Part shown: one piece after another, positions 1 to 7,390 of the stretch
Layout: every line of letters starts with the position of its first letter
Numbering within the stretch: the stretch's first letter is position 1
The notes under the pieces: model-generated
The model's input: the letters and a program-made list of their open reading frames with translations, nothing else
Told to the model about the DNA's origin: nothing
The model's database searches: none
DNA from: Mycolicibacterium aichiense
GTDB taxonomy: Bacteria > Actinomycetota > Actinomycetes > Mycobacteriales > Mycobacteriaceae
Direction of reading: 5' to 3'
DNA length: 64,000 nt
Assembly: GCF_010726245.1 (NCBI RefSeq)
Contig: NZ_AP022561.1
Location: 1,178,001-1,242,000 of the forward strand
Program-made: the position numbers and the translations under genes

Positions 1-1764
1 GCGAAGCCGGATCACCGGAAGGCGCGGACCGGGGGACGACGGGCGCCGACCCTCACCACGGGCGGCGGGCGAGTCCGGATAGCCGAGATAGAGCTGATGC
101 AGCACCCGGCGGGCCAGCTTCGGGGTGAAGTACTGACCGGCGTCGGCCAGCGTGCCGAGCGGGGTGTCGATCCGGACCGGCTTGTCGACCAGTGCTCGCA
201 CCACCATCGCCGCCGCGTGCTCGACGCTGATCGGCGGCACCGGGTTCAGCCGACCCGACGGCGCGATCATCGGCGTCTTGACCAGCGGCATGTGGATCGT
301 GGTGAAGGTGATGTTGTCCGACAACGTCTCCGAGGCCACCACGTCGGTGAAAGCGTCGAGTGCCGCCTTGGTCGGCAGGTACGAGCTGTACTTGGGGTTG
401 CGGGCCTGCACACCGGCGCTGGACACGTTGACCACGTGACCGAACCGGCGTGCCCGCCAGTGCGGGAGCAGTGCGAGAACCATCCGCACCGCGCCGAAGT
501 AATTGACCGCCATCACCCGCTCGTAGTCGTGCAGCCGGTCGGTCGAGGCGGTCACCGACCGGCGAATCGAACGGCCCGCATTGTTCACCAGATAGTCGAC
601 GTGGCCGAAACGGCCGAGTATCTCCGCGATCGTCGTGTCGACGGAGTCGGTGTCGGTGACATCGCAGCTGAAGGCGAACGCCCGGCCGCCGTCGGCGGTG
701 ATGTCGGCGACCAACTCGTGAAGTGCTTCACCGTTGCGCGCCAACGCGAACACGGTGGCGCCGCGGGCTGCCACCGCCACCGCCGAGGCGCGGCCGATGC
801 CACTGGACGCGCCGGTGATGATCACGTGCCTGCCGGCCAGCGGTCCCTCCGAGTCGGAAGCGGTCCGGTCGGGGTCGAGGTGCTCAGCCCAGTACCGCCA
901 CAACACCGGGGCGTACTCCGAGAATGCCGGCGGCTCGATCCCGCTGGGGAGCAACGCCTTTCGGGTCGCATCGGATGCGAAAACGGCGGTGGTCTGCAGA
1001 GTGTCGATGGCCTCTGGTGGCACACCGAGTTGCGTTACGGCCATATCCCGCAACACTTTCGCCCGGCCGTGGACCGCGAGCAGCGGTTCGGCCAACTGGC
1101 GGGGCAGTCCGCCGCGCAGTGGCGGCAGTCCGGCGCAGCGGGCCACGCTCCGATAGATCTGGCGCAGGCTGACCGACTCCTGCGCGGTCAGGTGGAACGT
1201 CTGCCCGTCGCGGCCGTCGGCATGGACGAGTTCCACCATCGCCGCGGCGACGTAGTCGACCGGCACGATGTTGATCTGACCCAGGTTCGGTAGCAGTATC
1301 GGCGTGAACGGCGGCAAAGCTGCCAGCCGGGCCAGCAGCCCGAAGAGGTGGTACGGGCCGGTGATCCGGTCGATCTCGCCGGTGCGCGAGTCGCCGACGA
1401 CCACCCCCGCCCGGTAGATGCGGAACCGCGTCTCCGACGATCGCACCAGCTGCTCGGCCTCGAACACAGTCCGATGGCGGCGAGTGGGCAGCTGTTGGCC
1501 GACGTCGACATCGTCTTCGGTGAACTCGCCCCTGAAGTCGCCGGCCACCGCGACCGACGACAGCTGGTGCAGCGTCGCACCGAGTTCCCGAGCGAGCGCC
1601 ACGGCCGACTCGGTGTCGGCCGTCCGGCAGTTGATCACATGGTCGGCTCGCTCCGGCAGGTCGTGTGCCGACGCCCATACCTCGGCGTCGTCGTAACGGT
1701 CGAGCAGCCGGGCTACGACCTGCCGCCCGATGAACCCGGTACCGCCGGTAACGACATAGCGCAT
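1..1764 (-). CDS. acrA1: AcrA1-like two-domain SDR (acyl-CoA reductase family), 3' end outside window
   Basis: The frame is open from an ATG at 1764 to the window edge, giving 588 codons with no stop, so the C-terminus is missing. It has two Rossmann domains. The N-terminal one is an extended SDR opening with GGTGFIG at residues 7-13. The C-terminal one is a classical SDR with TGASSGIG near residue 313 and a YLPTK (YxxxK) catalytic motif near residue 460. This architecture is that of mycobacterial AcrA1 (Rv3391, about 650 aa), a putative multifunctional fatty acyl-CoA reductase. LpqD and HtdY homologues next door, as in M. tuberculosis, support that identity. It lies 31 bp downstream of the thioesterase gene on the same strand and is probably co-transcribed with it. 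The substrate is inferred, not shown. Confidence 0.85.
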   Translation of the reverse strand, partial: MRYVVTGGTGFIGRQVVARLLDRYDDAEVWASAHDLPERADHVINCRTADTESAVALARELGATLHQLSSVAVAGDFRGEFTEDDVDVGQQLPTRRHRTVFEAEQLVRSSETRFRIYRAGVVVGDSRTGEIDRITGPYHLFGLLARLAALPPFTPILLPNLGQINIVPVDYVAAAMVELVHADGRDGQTFHLTAQESVSLRQIYRSVARCAGLPPLRGGLPRQLAEPLLAVHGRAKVLRDMAVTQLGVPPEAIDTLQTTAVFASDATRKALLPSGIEPPAFSEYAPVLWRYWAEHLDPDRTASDSEGPLAGRHVIITGASSGIGRASAVAVAARGATVFALARNGEALHELVADITADGGRAFAFSCDVTDTDSVDTTIAEILGRFGHVDYLVNNAGRSIRRSVTASTDRLHDYERVMAVNYFGAVRMVLALLPHWRARRFGHVVNVSSAGVQARNPKYSSYLPTKAALDAFTDVVASETLSDNITFTTIHMPLVKTPMIAPSGRLNPVPPISVEHAAAMVVRALVDKPVRIDTPLGTLADAGQYFTPKLARRVLHQLYLGYPDSPAARGEGRRPSSPGPRLPVIRLR

Positions 1765-1795
1765 GGGCCATCATTGATCGCAGATGATGTCGCGG

Positions 1796-2203
1796 TCAAC
1801 ACGCTGACGACATTCGCTCCCGGAACCAGTCCGGCCACGGCCGCTTCTCGAACGTCACCGCGTCGACGCAGACATGGATCATCGTCGCCTCGGCGATCAG
1901 GTCCGCACCGCGGCGAATAGCGAAGCGGCTGCTCAACGAGGTCCGGCCGACGGGTTCGAAGCCGACGCCGACCACCAGCTCGTCGTCGAACCGGGCCGGC
2001 TGGCGGAACTGCAGCTCCGCAGCGGCCACCACGAAGTCGATGCCCCCGTCGAGCAACACCTGGTAGTCACCGAAGATGTCGCGGATGGCCTCGTTGATGG
2101 CCATGTCGAACCAGGTCAGATAGTGGCCGTTGAAAACCCGGCCCTGCATGTCGCACTCGACGTACCGCACGCGCAGCGGCATGCCGAACCGGTCCGGCGT
2201 CAT
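1796..2203 (-). CDS. acyl-CoA thioesterase (4HBT hot-dog family)
   Basis: The product is 135 aa with one hot-dog fold. The stretch VRYVECDMQGRVFNGHYLTW is the family's conserved N-terminal strand with its catalytic Asp and His/Asn region. The family hydrolyses acyl-CoA or acyl-carrier thioesters in the cytoplasm. The ATG at 2203 overlaps the lpqD stop by one base (TGATG), so translation is probably coupled, and this start is preferred over upstream in-frame codons inside lpqD. It sits between lpqD and acrA1. I recall no such gene between Rv3390 and Rv3391 in M. tuberculosis. A role in supplying or editing acyl groups for AcrA1 is inference from position. Confidence 0.85.
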   Translation of the reverse strand: MTPDRFGMPLRVRYVECDMQGRVFNGHYLTWFDMAINEAIRDIFGDYQVLLDGGIDFVVAAAELQFRQPARFDDELVVGVGFEPVGRTSLSSRFAIRRGADLIAEATMIHVCVDAVTFEKRPWPDWFRERMSSAC

Positions 2204-2910
2204 CAGAACGAAGTGATGCCGTCCCAGTCCACCAGCGTCCAGCCGATCACCGGATTGCCGGTCACCACCACCCGGCCGGTGTTGGGCAGCGGATGATCCG
2301 TTGCCAGGCTGTCCTTGGCGTTCCGCGCATTCATCAACGTCCACAACATGATTGACGCGGCACTGGAGAACGCGACGGGCTTGTTGTTGCCGCTGGCGTA
2401 GATGCGCTGGACCGCGCCGGTGAACTGGCCATTGAACTCGGCGCCGCTGACCGAGCCGGGGATGCTGAAGTCGGTGTCGCCGCGCAGCCAGTCGGCCGGG
2501 GCGACCATGTAGGTCGCGGCGGCGTTCTTCACGCTGCGGCCGTCGAACCAGCCCGCCGAGATCTCGTTGAGGCCCGGCAGCACGGTGACCTGCTTGCCGA
2601 GGGCCTTGGCCATCGGCGCCGCGGTCTGCTGGGTGCGCACCATGTCCGAGGCGTAGACACCGTCGTACCCATTGCTCTTCAGCCGGTTGGCCGTCGCGGT
2701 GGCCTGCTGCTCGCCGGTCTCGGTCAGCGACGGCCCGGGCACCGACGTGTCGATCACCCCGGCCGCATTGGCTTCGGACTCGGCGTGCCGGATGAACGTC
2801 AGGGTGATCGTGCGATCGTGCGGGGTTTCGGCACTGCAGCTGGCGAGGAGCACGGCCGCCAGGAAAACGGCGATCAGCGAGACGAGGGTCCGGGCGCGCA
2901 GAAGATGCAT
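2203..2910 (-). CDS. lpqD: LpqD-like lipoprotein, histidine phosphatase superfamily
   Basis: The product is 235 aa. The signal peptide ends in a lipobox (LLASC, Cys25), so the protein should be exported and lipid-anchored. The phosphohistidine motif FIRHAES (RHxE type, His42) follows directly, and the rest matches the histidine phosphatase (phosphoglycerate-mutase-like) fold. The expected fold active site also includes the downstream Glu and His region. Orthology to Rv3390 LpqD is supported by synteny with acrA1 and htdY. The real substrate is unknown. It is the first gene of the minus-strand lpqD-thioesterase-acrA1 unit and diverges from htdY across a 92-bp gap. Confidence 0.88.
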   Translation of the reverse strand: MHLLRARTLVSLIAVFLAAVLLASCSAETPHDRTITLTFIRHAESEANAAGVIDTSVPGPSLTETGEQQATATANRLKSNGYDGVYASDMVRTQQTAAPMAKALGKQVTVLPGLNEISAGWFDGRSVKNAAATYMVAPADWLRGDTDFSIPGSVSGAEFNGQFTGAVQRIYASGNNKPVAFSSAASIMLWTLMNARNAKDSLATDHPLPNTGRVVVTGNPVIGWTLVDWDGITSF

Positions 2911-3002
2911 CCTCCTAGCGTGCCTTGTCCACCGCTGTGGTGGGCGCGATTGCGCCAGTGCGACTATGGAGTTTCGTTATCCACGACCTCAGGAGTGCGG
3001 CA

Positions 3003-3872
3003 ATGGCCATCGACCCCACGGCAATCGGAGCGGTCACCGACCCCCAGCCCTACCAGTGGACCGATCGCGACACGATGCTCTATGCCCTCGGTGTCGGTGC
3101 GGGAACCGACGATTTGGCCTTCACCACCGACAACAGCCACGACATCACGCAGCAGGTCTTGCCGACGTTCGCGGTCATCTGCTGCCCGGCGTTCGGGGCC
3201 GCCACCAAGGTCGGGTCGTTCAACTGGGGCATGCTGCTGCACGGCTCGCAGGAGATCCGCTTGCACGCACCGCTGCCCGCGTCCGGTCAGCTGTCGGTGG
3301 TCTCCGAGGTGGCCGACATCCAGGACAAGGGCGAGGGCAAGAACGCCATCATCGTGATGCGGGGCAAGGGCACCGATCCGGCTACCGGCGAGCTGATCGC
3401 CGAGACCCTGTCGACCGCGGTCATCCGCGGCGAAGGCGGCTTCGGCGGGCAGCCCGGGCAGCGTCCGCAGGCTCCCGAGTACCCCGACCGCGAACCGGAT
3501 GCCCGCATCGCCATGCCGACCCGCGGCGATCAGGCGTTGATCTACCGGCTGTCGGGCGACCGCAATCCGTTGCACAGCGATCCCTGGTTCGCCCGCGAGA
3601 TGGCCGGCTTCGACAGGCCGATCCTGCACGGGCTGTGCACGTATGGGTTCGCAGGCCGGGCGCTGCTGGCCGAGCTCGCAGGCAACGACGCGGCGAAGCT
3701 GACTGCGGTCAGCGCGCGGTTCACCTCGCCGGTCTTCCCGGGTGAGACGTTGACGACGTCGATCTGGCGTACCGAGGCAGGCCGGGCGGTGTACCGCACC
3801 GAGGCCAGCGGGCCGGACGGTTCCAACGCGCGGGTCGTGCTCGACGACGGCTCAGCCGAATACGTCGACTGA
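3003..3872 (+). CDS. htdY: 3-hydroxyacyl-thioester dehydratase HtdY (MaoC family)
   Basis: The product is 289 aa, matching the double hot-dog MaoC dehydratases such as Rv3389c (290 aa). The N-terminal half is a degenerate hot-dog domain. The C-terminal half carries the hydratase 2 motif with Asp and His (YRLSGDRNPLHSDPWFA). These enzymes reversibly dehydrate (R)-3-hydroxyacyl-CoA or acyl-ACP. An ATG at 3003 is chosen because AGGAG lies 7 bp upstream and the product then begins MAIDPTAIGAVT, as in the M. tuberculosis protein. An in-frame TTG at 2925 would add 26 unlikely residues. It is divergent from lpqD and convergent with the VIT transporter gene. Confidence 0.93.
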   Translation: MAIDPTAIGAVTDPQPYQWTDRDTMLYALGVGAGTDDLAFTTDNSHDITQQVLPTFAVICCPAFGAATKVGSFNWGMLLHGSQEIRLHAPLPASGQLSVVSEVADIQDKGEGKNAIIVMRGKGTDPATGELIAETLSTAVIRGEGGFGGQPGQRPQAPEYPDREPDARIAMPTRGDQALIYRLSGDRNPLHSDPWFAREMAGFDRPILHGLCTYGFAGRALLAELAGNDAAKLTAVSARFTSPVFPGETLTTSIWRTEAGRAVYRTEASGPDGSNARVVLDDGSAEYVD

Positions 3873-3898
3873 TTTCACGGCGCCGCCGCGCCGATGGG

Positions 3899-4615
3899 TC
3901 AACCGACCGCGCCGCCGACGAGGTGGCCTATGCCGAACGTGACGGCCATGGCCAGCGCGCCTCCGATGACCACCCGGTAGATTGCCCGCCGCGGATTGGC
4001 GCCGCCGAGGCGGGCGCTGACCCAGCCGGTCACCCCCAGCGCGATCAGCACGGCGACGAAGGTGATCGGCACGCGAATAGACGCCGGTGGCAACAGGATT
4101 GCCAGCAGCGGCAGTATCGCGCCGACCGTGAACGACACCGCCGAGGAGAACGCGGCCTGCCACGGGTTGGTCAGTTCATCGGGGTCGATACGCAGTTCGA
4201 TGTCGACGTGGGCGGCGAACGCGTCGTGATCGGTGAGCTCCTCGGCCACCGTGCGGGCGGTGGCGGGGGACAGGCCCTTGGCTTCGTAGAGAGCGGCAAG
4301 CTCGTCGAGCTCGGCGGCGGGTTCGGTGTCGAGTTCGAGCCGCTCCTTTTTCAGCATCGCCTTCTCGGAATCGCGCTGAGTACTGACCGAGACATACTCA
4401 CCGACCGCCATCGACAGGGCGCCGGCCGCCAGCGCCGCAATGCCCGCGGTGAAGATGGGACCGCGCTCGACGGTTGCCGCGGCGACGCCCACGACGATGC
4501 CGGCCGTCGACACAATCCCGTCGTTGGCGCCCAGGACTCCCGCTCGCAGCCAGTTGAGCCGACTGCCGAACGCGTCGTGGTGCGGTTCGGACGGGTGGAG
4601 CTGAGGTGATGTCAC
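3899..4615 (-). CDS. VIT1/CCC1-type Fe/Mn transporter
   Basis: The product is 238 aa. The N-terminal part (LRAGVLGANDGIVSTAGIVV) is the conserved first segment of the VIT1/CCC1 family, followed by an AGALSMAVGEYVSV helix. A charged cytoplasmic domain rich in Glu and His follows, around residues 80-150 (metal-binding in the family), then two or three C-terminal membrane helices. These proteins move Fe2+ or Mn2+ across the cytoplasmic membrane. The start is a GTG at 4615 in a GTGA overlap with the stop of the upstream DUF899 gene, which implies coupling. Metal specificity cannot be read from the sequence. Confidence 0.88.
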   Translation of the reverse strand: MTSPQLHPSEPHHDAFGSRLNWLRAGVLGANDGIVSTAGIVVGVAAATVERGPIFTAGIAALAAGALSMAVGEYVSVSTQRDSEKAMLKKERLELDTEPAAELDELAALYEAKGLSPATARTVAEELTDHDAFAAHVDIELRIDPDELTNPWQAAFSSAVSFTVGAILPLLAILLPPASIRVPITFVAVLIALGVTGWVSARLGGANPRRAIYRVVIGGALAMAVTFGIGHLVGGAVG

Positions 4616-5304
4616 CTGTGCAGCGTAGGACTTTCGCCGTAGGCACGCGCGATGTCCTCCGAGCCCGCCCAACCGGAATATGTCGGGCGCTGCGGCCAGC
4701 CGGGCGGGGAGTCCTGCCACTCCTCCTGGCGCCCCCAGGGCAGCAGGTCGATGAGGGCGAACGAGTGGCTCAGTTGCTCGGTGCCGCGGCCGTTGGTGTG
4801 CCAGGTGCGGTACACCGTATCGCCCTCGCGCAGAAAGACATTGACTCCGAACCCTTCGCCGGGGGCGGCGTCGACGTCGGCGCCGAACGTACTGCCTGCC
4901 GACGAGTACCAGTCCATCTTGTTGCCCACCTTGGCCTTGTAAGCCAAGGCTTCGCTGATCGGCCCATTGGTGACGATGACGAACCGCGCGTCGTAGTTGT
5001 CCAGGAAATCCAGCCGGGTGAACTGTGAGGTGAACCCGGTGCAGCCCGGGCACTGCCAGTCCGCGCCGTCGGTCCACATGTGGTTGTAGACGATCAGCTG
5101 TGATCGCCCGTCGAACACCTCGGCCAGCGCGACCGGGCCGGCTGGTCCGGTCAGGACATACTTCGGCATCTCGACCATCGGCAGCCGTCGCCGCTGCGCG
5201 GCGATCGCGTCGAGTTCACGGGTGGCGGCCTTCTCCCGGGCGCGCAGTTCGTCGAGTGCGGCGCGCCAGGTCTGCTGATCGACCACCGGAGGCAGGGCGG
5301 ACAT
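4612..5304 (-). CDS. DUF899 family thioredoxin-fold protein
   Basis: The product is 230 aa and belongs to the DUF899 family (thioredoxin-like fold). A CPGC motif in the segment DWQCPGC, around residue 90, sits where the redox cysteines of the fold would be. The C-terminal half has the family's aromatic and acidic pattern (WHTNGRGTEQLSHSF). The ATG at 5304 is preceded by AGGAG at good spacing. Biochemical function is unproven. Translational coupling to the metal transporter suggests, as inference only, a shared redox or metal role. Confidence 0.85.
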   Translation of the reverse strand: MSALPPVVDQQTWRAALDELRAREKAATRELDAIAAQRRRLPMVEMPKYVLTGPAGPVALAEVFDGRSQLIVYNHMWTDGADWQCPGCTGFTSQFTRLDFLDNYDARFVIVTNGPISEALAYKAKVGNKMDWYSSAGSTFGADVDAAPGEGFGVNVFLREGDTVYRTWHTNGRGTEQLSHSFALIDLLPWGRQEEWQDSPPGWPQRPTYSGWAGSEDIARAYGESPTLHR

Positions 5305-5374
5305 TGGGGACTCCTTGCTGTCGGGTTCCGTCACACGGATGGACTCGCCCCGCCCCCGAAAGTCATCGGTTGTG

Positions 5375-6193
5375 TCAGCCCCGCTTGCTGTGCGCGCCGC
5401 TCGTGCCGCTCGATTTCGCGGCACCGGCCGTGCGGTTGCTGCCGGCCGCCGCCTTCGGCTTCGACCGGGCCGAGGACGCGGTTCCCGACGGCGCCTTCGG
5501 TGCGGGCGTCCTGGTGGCTGCGGCTTTCGGGGTCGAGGCCGCGGCGGGCTTCTTGAACGGCAGCACGATCGTGGGTGGCGGTGTGTAGATCGCCTCGGCC
5601 AACAGGTTTCGGATGTACAGGGGTAGCCCGATCGGCCCGTAGGAGCCGAGCAGTCCGGCGTCACTGTTCAGGGCGAGGTCGAGAAACAATGCCGGGGCTT
5701 CGAATAACGCGCCGACCGGGTTCGCGCTGCCTGCGACGTACTCGACCGTCTTTTGGGCGGCGTAGAGCGGCACCAAAAGCTGCTGGACGACGATCGCGGG
5801 CACCGCATTGAATACCTGGCCGGCCAGCGTGCCGACCTCGGTGAGATGCGTGCTGATTTCGCCCGGAATCTTCCCGCCTTGGCCGGTGAATACCTGCGCC
5901 ACATAAATCAATTGGTTCAGCACCAGTTGGGTGGCGACCGGCGCGAGCGGAAGTGTCGGTGAGGGCAGGGGAGCGGCATTGCCCGTTCCCAGGAACAGTT
6001 CGGCGAGCTGGGTCACGTTGGTGACGGTGTGAGCGGCCAGGTCGGACCACACATTGGTCAGCTGAACCGCGGGCGCGGAGATATGAGTCGCGGTCAGCTG
6101 TGGTGGCGCGACCGTGACGGGTGTCAACGTGAGCGCACCGGCAGTGGCGAGAGTGGTGGCGGCGAGTGCGCAGCGACGGACGGCATATTCCAT
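5375..6193 (-). CDS. secreted Ala/Pro/Lys-tailed protein, paralogue A
   Basis: The product is 272 aa from the ATG at 6193; GGGAGA lies just upstream. The signal peptide covers about residues 1-28 (LAATTLATAGALTLTPVTVA). A mostly helical middle shares blocks with the next gene, such as LPLAPVATQLVLNQLIYVAQ, EAPALFLDLALNS and PPTIVLPFKKP. The C-terminus is a basic, low-complexity Ala/Pro/Lys/Ser tail of about 55 residues. Such a tail could bind the polyanionic envelope or DNA, which is inference. I recognise this as a mycobacterial exported family but know no function for it. An upstream in-frame extension to 6331 would cover the conserved leader and is rejected. Confidence 0.75.
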   Translation of the reverse strand: MEYAVRRCALAATTLATAGALTLTPVTVAPPQLTATHISAPAVQLTNVWSDLAAHTVTNVTQLAELFLGTGNAAPLPSPTLPLAPVATQLVLNQLIYVAQVFTGQGGKIPGEISTHLTEVGTLAGQVFNAVPAIVVQQLLVPLYAAQKTVEYVAGSANPVGALFEAPALFLDLALNSDAGLLGSYGPIGLPLYIRNLLAEAIYTPPPTIVLPFKKPAAASTPKAAATRTPAPKAPSGTASSARSKPKAAAGSNRTAGAAKSSGTSGAHSKRG

Positions 6194-6330
6194 CGGAGAG
6201 TTCTCCCTTGTGAAGCGGTGTCGACGAGGCCTCGCCGGCTTCTCTTCCCTGACTGGGAATCCGCTGTGGAATAGTGTCGCAGCCGGGTTCAGTCTCGACA
6301 CCATTATTTGCGGATCGGCTTTTATCCGCA
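6194..6330 (-). repeat. leader of paralogue A, copy 1 of a duplicated 5' region
   Basis: The region upstream of the 6193 start resembles the region upstream of 7213. Shared blocks, in the same order and spacing, include GTG(T/C)CGACGAGG, CTCGCCGGCTTC, TGGGAATCCGC and GCAGCCGG, then ATTTGCGG. The duplication that produced the tandem paralogues therefore included the regulatory leader. Copy 1 also holds a perfect 7-bp inverted repeat, TGCGGAT-N8-ATCCGCA (6309-6330). Confidence 0.7.
6309..6330. promoter_or_regulatory. inverted repeat upstream of paralogue A
   Basis: TGCGGAT and ATCCGCA form perfect 7-bp arms around an 8-base spacer, about 116 bases upstream of the start codon. It could be an operator or an RNA hairpin in a leader. 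No binding factor is known. Confidence 0.4.
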
Positions 6331-6379
6331 TTATGAATTCATTGCTGGAACGGGGGGACGTCTGTCGGCCAGACGGTCT

Positions 6380-7213
6380 CTACCGCTTGCCGTGTCCGAC
6401 GCCGGATGGCCTGGCACCCGCCTTGGCCGGCGTCGCCTTACGCTTGCTGTTGGCCGCCGGCGACTTCCTCTTCGGCCGGGCCGAGGAGGCGGTATCCGCC
6501 GGATCGGACACCGTGGCCGCGGCGGGCTTGGGCGCCACCGCGGCGGCCGGTTTCTTGAACGGCAGCACGATCGTGGGCAGCGGAGTCTCGAGCGCCGTGG
6601 CCACGAGGTTTCGGACGATGATCGGTACCGCGATCGGGCCGGCGAGGCCGAGCAGGCCGTATTGGCTGTTGAGGGCGACGTCCAGGAACACTGCGGGCGC
6701 CTCCAGCAGCGCAAGGAGCACGTTGCCGCTGGTGGTCACGGAATCGACAGTCAGCTCGAACGCCTTGATCGGTGTCCGAAGCTGATCGACGACGATCCCC
6801 GGCAGGTCGTTGGCGAGAGCCTGCGCGACGTTGCCAAGCTTGTCGAGATGGGTGGCGATCTCACCCGGGATGTCGGCGCCGTTGCCGGTGAACAGTTGAA
6901 CGGTGTAGATCAGTTGGTTGAGCACCAACTGGGTGGCGACCGGCGCGAGTGGAATCGTCGGATTCGGCAGGGTAGAGCCGCTGTTCAGGCCGAGGAACAG
7001 CCCGGCGAGCTGGACGGTGTTACTGACCGTGTTGGTCAGCAGATCCGACCAGGCGTCGGTGAGCCGGACCACCTGGCTGGAGACGGGGAGGGCCGGGACG
7101 CCTGGACTGTGCAGTTCGACTGGTGCGACCGCGACGGGCGTCAGGGCCAGTGCGCCGACTGTGGTGAGGGTGGCGACGGTGCGCAGTGAACGGCTCGGGG
7201 CGGCGAATTCCAT
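6380..7213 (-). CDS. secreted Ala/Pro/Lys-tailed protein, paralogue B
   Basis: The product is 277 aa from the ATG at 7213. It has a signal peptide (VATLTTVGALALTPVAVA) and the same middle blocks as its neighbour: LPLAPVATQLVLNQLIY is replaced by IPLAPVATQLVLNQLIYTV, and PTIVLPFKKPAAA is shared. A basic C-terminal tail ends in GHGKR. It is a clear tandem paralogue of the 5375-6193 gene. The core is well conserved and the tail is not, so the tail is probably under compositional rather than sequence constraint. The gene follows helR on the same strand after 177 bp with its own leader, so separate promoters are likely. Function unknown. Confidence 0.75.
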   Translation of the reverse strand: MEFAAPSRSLRTVATLTTVGALALTPVAVAPVELHSPGVPALPVSSQVVRLTDAWSDLLTNTVSNTVQLAGLFLGLNSGSTLPNPTIPLAPVATQLVLNQLIYTVQLFTGNGADIPGEIATHLDKLGNVAQALANDLPGIVVDQLRTPIKAFELTVDSVTTSGNVLLALLEAPAVFLDVALNSQYGLLGLAGPIAVPIIVRNLVATALETPLPTIVLPFKKPAAAVAPKPAAATVSDPADTASSARPKRKSPAANSKRKATPAKAGARPSGVGHGKR

Positions 7214-7338
7214 CAGAGAGTGTCTCCCTCGTTCGGGCGGTGCCGACGAGGCTCGCCGGCTTCACTTCCGCGGCTGGGAATCCGCCGTGGAACAGCTTCG
7301 CAGCCGGTTCGGACTACCGCACGATAATTTGCGGTAAT
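7214..7338 (-). repeat. leader of paralogue B, copy 2 of a duplicated 5' region
   Basis: This is the counterpart of the leader at 6194-6330. The blocks GTGCCGACGAGG, CTCGCCGGCTTC, CTGGGAATCCGC, GCAGCCGG and ATTTGCGG occur in the same order. The long inverted repeat of copy 1 is decayed here. It presumably contains the promoter and 5' untranslated region of the 7213 gene. Confidence 0.65.
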
Positions 7339-7390
7339 CCACGCGCCGGCCGCCGGAGACAATTGCCGTACCGGTGTCTCTGCGTATGGT

